From Varanus komodoensis (taxonomy: Eukaryota; Chordata; Lepidosauria; Squamata; Varanidae): a stretch of DNA of 64,000 nt. Position numbers and translations under genes: made by a program. The stretch's first letter is position 1; each line of letters begins with the position of its first letter. Positions 61,501 to 64,000 of this stretch are shown piece after piece. The stretch covers positions 27,915,344 to 27,979,343 of the forward strand of contig NW_025335568.1 in the NCBI RefSeq assembly GCF_004798865.1, written 5' to 3'. The notes beneath the pieces are model-generated. The model was not told the DNA's origin. It saw only the letters and a program-made list of their open reading frames with translations, and did not search any database.

Positions 61501-64000
61501 AGGGACTGTGGTAAAAGAATGAGGAACTTGGTGTAAAATAAACTCTGTGTGGATATCGGAACAAGAAACAGAAATCCACATGTTGCTTGTTGGCTACTTA
61601 AAATTTCAAGTATTCTCATTTCCAGGACTTGTTGTATGGACAAACACAAGAAACATGACAAGTGCTAACCTATGTGAGGAATATGGCCACAATATGCTCT
61701 TCTATTAGAGGCTGCAGCATCAGATTTAATTTGCTTGTGATCTTCTTAAGGAAGAAGCACTCATATTTTTTGCTCAGATGAATGTTCATAATGATGTTGA
61801 CTCTTACCTTGAACTCATACAGGGAAATGAAAATAAGAATAATTAAGATCATTGGGCCTCAAGAAAAGGCTATAATAGCATGACACTGCAATGAAAAATT
61901 ATTACAGATGGAATCACTGATGCATGAAGCAGATGTTCACAGTCCTGTTAGGTTCTCACAGCATATCTCGGTCATGTGGTATCTTTTAAACCTAGTTGTA
62001 TTTTCCTTATGAAGTTCTCCTGGTTTGTATAAAAAGAGGAAGGAAGCAGAAGGAATTTGTTTACACGTAAGTCCCAAAAACACTCTTATAAGAGCCTTTG
62101 GGTTACAAGATGTCAGTTTAAGGGATGCCATCAAAATCTGCGGTTTAGAAACTGTAAACATTATAGAAAGGTATGCAGACCCACTTTTGCCCCAAATGGG
62201 TTTTAGAGACAATACAAGTGGGGCCTCAGGAACATCCCAAGACAGCTCAGATATATGTGCCACATCCTGTCCTCAAAATATACAACAAACAATATTCACT
62301 TGTCTTCTATAGGATACAGTAATCAGATATTTCTGTGAATTACCTTTGCCTTGCTCTTGTGTTACACTTGGTTTAATTTTAGCAGGGTTAAAAGCATTTG
62401 ATACATTTTGAAACAGACAAGGGGGTGTGGAATTCTATTTGAAATCTAAAACATTTAAAATTGGGGGACAATCAATTACACTACTTTTTTGCAGTTATTT
62501 TTCACTAGATTGTGTAATCTTTCTTTCTTTGTAATTCCATTCATGCAAATTATAAATAAACTGGTTGTCTGTTTTTCTTTGGATTTCTTCACTCTTTTCT
62601 TGTGGCTTTTTAAAAATATTCATGGACTGTGTTAGTGACATCAGAACTTATTGGAGTTCAAAAGCAATCTACCTCTAATTGCCAGATGCAGGGGACAAGC
62701 AACAAGAAACGGATACCATTACCCTGCTCTGCTTTTTACTGTCATCTGGCTAAACATTGCTGAAAAAAAGAGTAGTAGACGACAATGTGGATGAAGCAAG
62801 ACTGTTCTTTTGCTTTTACAAGCCCTATTCAGGCATTCTCTGTATGGCTTTAATCAACACAGGATGAAGGAGAGAGGAATCACAAACAAACTGTATGTTC
62901 ATTTCAATATTGTCACCAGAAAGAGAGGCCAGCAGTAGTCTCTGCAGCAGCCTACTGGCCTCAGTCTCCTCCACTGTGTGCCTTCATTGTAACCGTTGTG
63001 TGGCCAGAAGAAGTGGCTGTGGGGCTCTTGAAAGGCACAAGAAAGCTCTCCTGAGACCCAGCTGGCCAAGATCTCACAACATCCCAGCAGCCAGGAAAGC
63101 CAATATGGTAGCAAAAGTAAGCGGCAAAGATGAGCAAAGAGGGCATGACATACCAGTGACAGGAAGAGACACACTGAGGCCAGGGTGGGGCAAGGGAAAG
63201 GAGCGGAAAGTATGACGGTGTGTCCTTTCTTCTGCTTCAGGTGGCAATTGAGACTAGGTAGTTGGGGGAAAGGGCTATGTTCTTCTGTGGAATCCCAATG
63301 GTCCAGATTGGGAGCCCAGACAGGTCACATTTGGTCCCTGGGCCTTAAGGCTAATATAAGTCATATTATAGTCACAGAAGCAGGAGGACAAAACAAAGCC
63401 AAAGACATGGTCCAGAAGAACAAGAAGTGTTCTGTTTCATTTTATCATGACCTTCCTTCAAGGAGCGGAAAACAAGGAATGTACTCTCACACAAAGGTCA
63501 CAGCAAGACAGGTTAGGTGAAAACATAATGACTGGTTCTTGGTTACCCAGTGACGTTCAGGGCTGAGTGGGAATTTCTTTCTAGTTCAGTTTCTTCCTAT
63601 AACCACATTGATTCTGGACCACTGGGTGCAGTTTAGAGCAAAAGCAGATATTATATTTCAGCTCACCCTTATTTTAACTCTACAGTAGATTCATGAGCTG
63701 TATCTTCAAAGTCTCCTTATCCCTCCCACTACAATTCTGATCCAGATTGGGGTCCTGAATCTACCCTAGTGTAACAATTAAAATAGGCATAGCTGCTAAT
63801 ATGGATTTAAAGTAATGTCTGCTTTGACTCTCAGAGAGACGGGTTAGTAAGATTCAAAATGTTCCTAGAAAGGAAGAACATGGAGAAAATTTAGCGAATA
63901 TCATTGAAAGAGAAAGGGGAACCTGCTAAAAGTAGTAGCTTATTTACTTCTTTGAGCATTGTTTATACCATTCTTCAGTCACATGCCCAAGATGATGATG
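55523..64000. other. Upstream of the first placed TNIP3 exon; no supported coding feature
   Basis: 8.5 kb presumably holding the TNIP3 promoter and 5' exon(s) on the minus strand, none of which can be fixed by eye. Two good minus-strand donor-like sites stand out, at 55835/55834 (CAA/GTAAGT) and at about 61806 (AAG/GTAAGAG). Frames up to 165 codons (57898-58395 plus, 60457-60888 minus) lack recognisable domains. No repeat family was clearly recognised apart from a LINE-like tail near 59510-59575 (CAATAAAGG then CTACTACTAC). Confidence 0.5.

Noticed and set aside
61809-61852. Possible TNIP3 first coding exon (MILIILIFISLYEFK before a GTAAGAG donor)
   Set aside because: The phase fits, but a hydrophobic signal-like start is not expected for a cytosolic ABIN. 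Probably chance.
1-64000. Retroviral or LTR element, CRISPR array, bacterial-type operon or tRNA gene
   Set aside because: None seen. No long terminal repeats, gag/pol/env-like frames, regular spacer arrays or clean cloverleaf sequences were recognised.

Overview
This is an interior piece of a vertebrate nuclear genome, almost certainly a squamate reptile (lizard or snake). The evidence is the repeats: L2-type LINEs with TAAA-type tails and one copy with a long open reverse transcriptase frame, CR1/L3-type LINE ends, a BovB (RTE) 3' end, MIR-like CORE-SINEs, tRNA- and 5S-derived SINEs with CR1-like tails, and hAT transposons including one that resembles the OC1 (OposCharlie1) family. Base composition is AT-rich and coding density is very low. 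I cannot name the species. Family names and human comparisons are from memory; no search or alignment was run.

One host gene can be supported. Ten exons on the minus strand between 55522 and 29228 spell a coiled-coil protein that I recognise as TNIP3 (ABIN-3, TNFAIP3-interacting protein 3), a partner of A20 that restrains NF-kB signalling. Each exon has AG and GT boundaries and the frame stays open from exon to exon. The exons give 325 codons plus one base. They include the QWDQQF segment near the N-terminus, the ubiquitin-binding UBAN segment (EEDFKKERSDRERLN) and the conserved C-terminal DYQWY...PPDVQHKANG segment. Neither the 5' end (before 55522) nor the short terminal coding exon (below 29228) could be placed with confidence.

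Layout. 1-23680: no supported gene; scattered LINE, SINE and hAT remnants, including a hAT element with a perfect 8-bp target duplication at 18193-18585 and a perfect 21-bp inverted repeat at 19314-19361. 23683-25225: a 5'-truncated L2-like LINE with an unbroken 446-codon reverse transcriptase frame, antisense to TNIP3. 25226-29227: 3' flank or last intron of TNIP3, with two more 3' ends of the same LINE family, a CR1 end and a hAT foldback element. 29228-55522: TNIP3 exons and introns, the introns carrying MIR-like SINEs, L2 tails and microsatellites. 55523-64000: region upstream of the first exon I can place; no coding feature or clear repeat apart from short tail-like pieces.

I found no RNA genes, CRISPR arrays, operons or bacterial features, and no retroviral or LTR element. 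The nearest thing to an unusual system is the mobile-element content: a plausibly horizontally transferred hAT, a BovB end, and 5S/CR1 and tRNA/CR1 chimeric SINEs.
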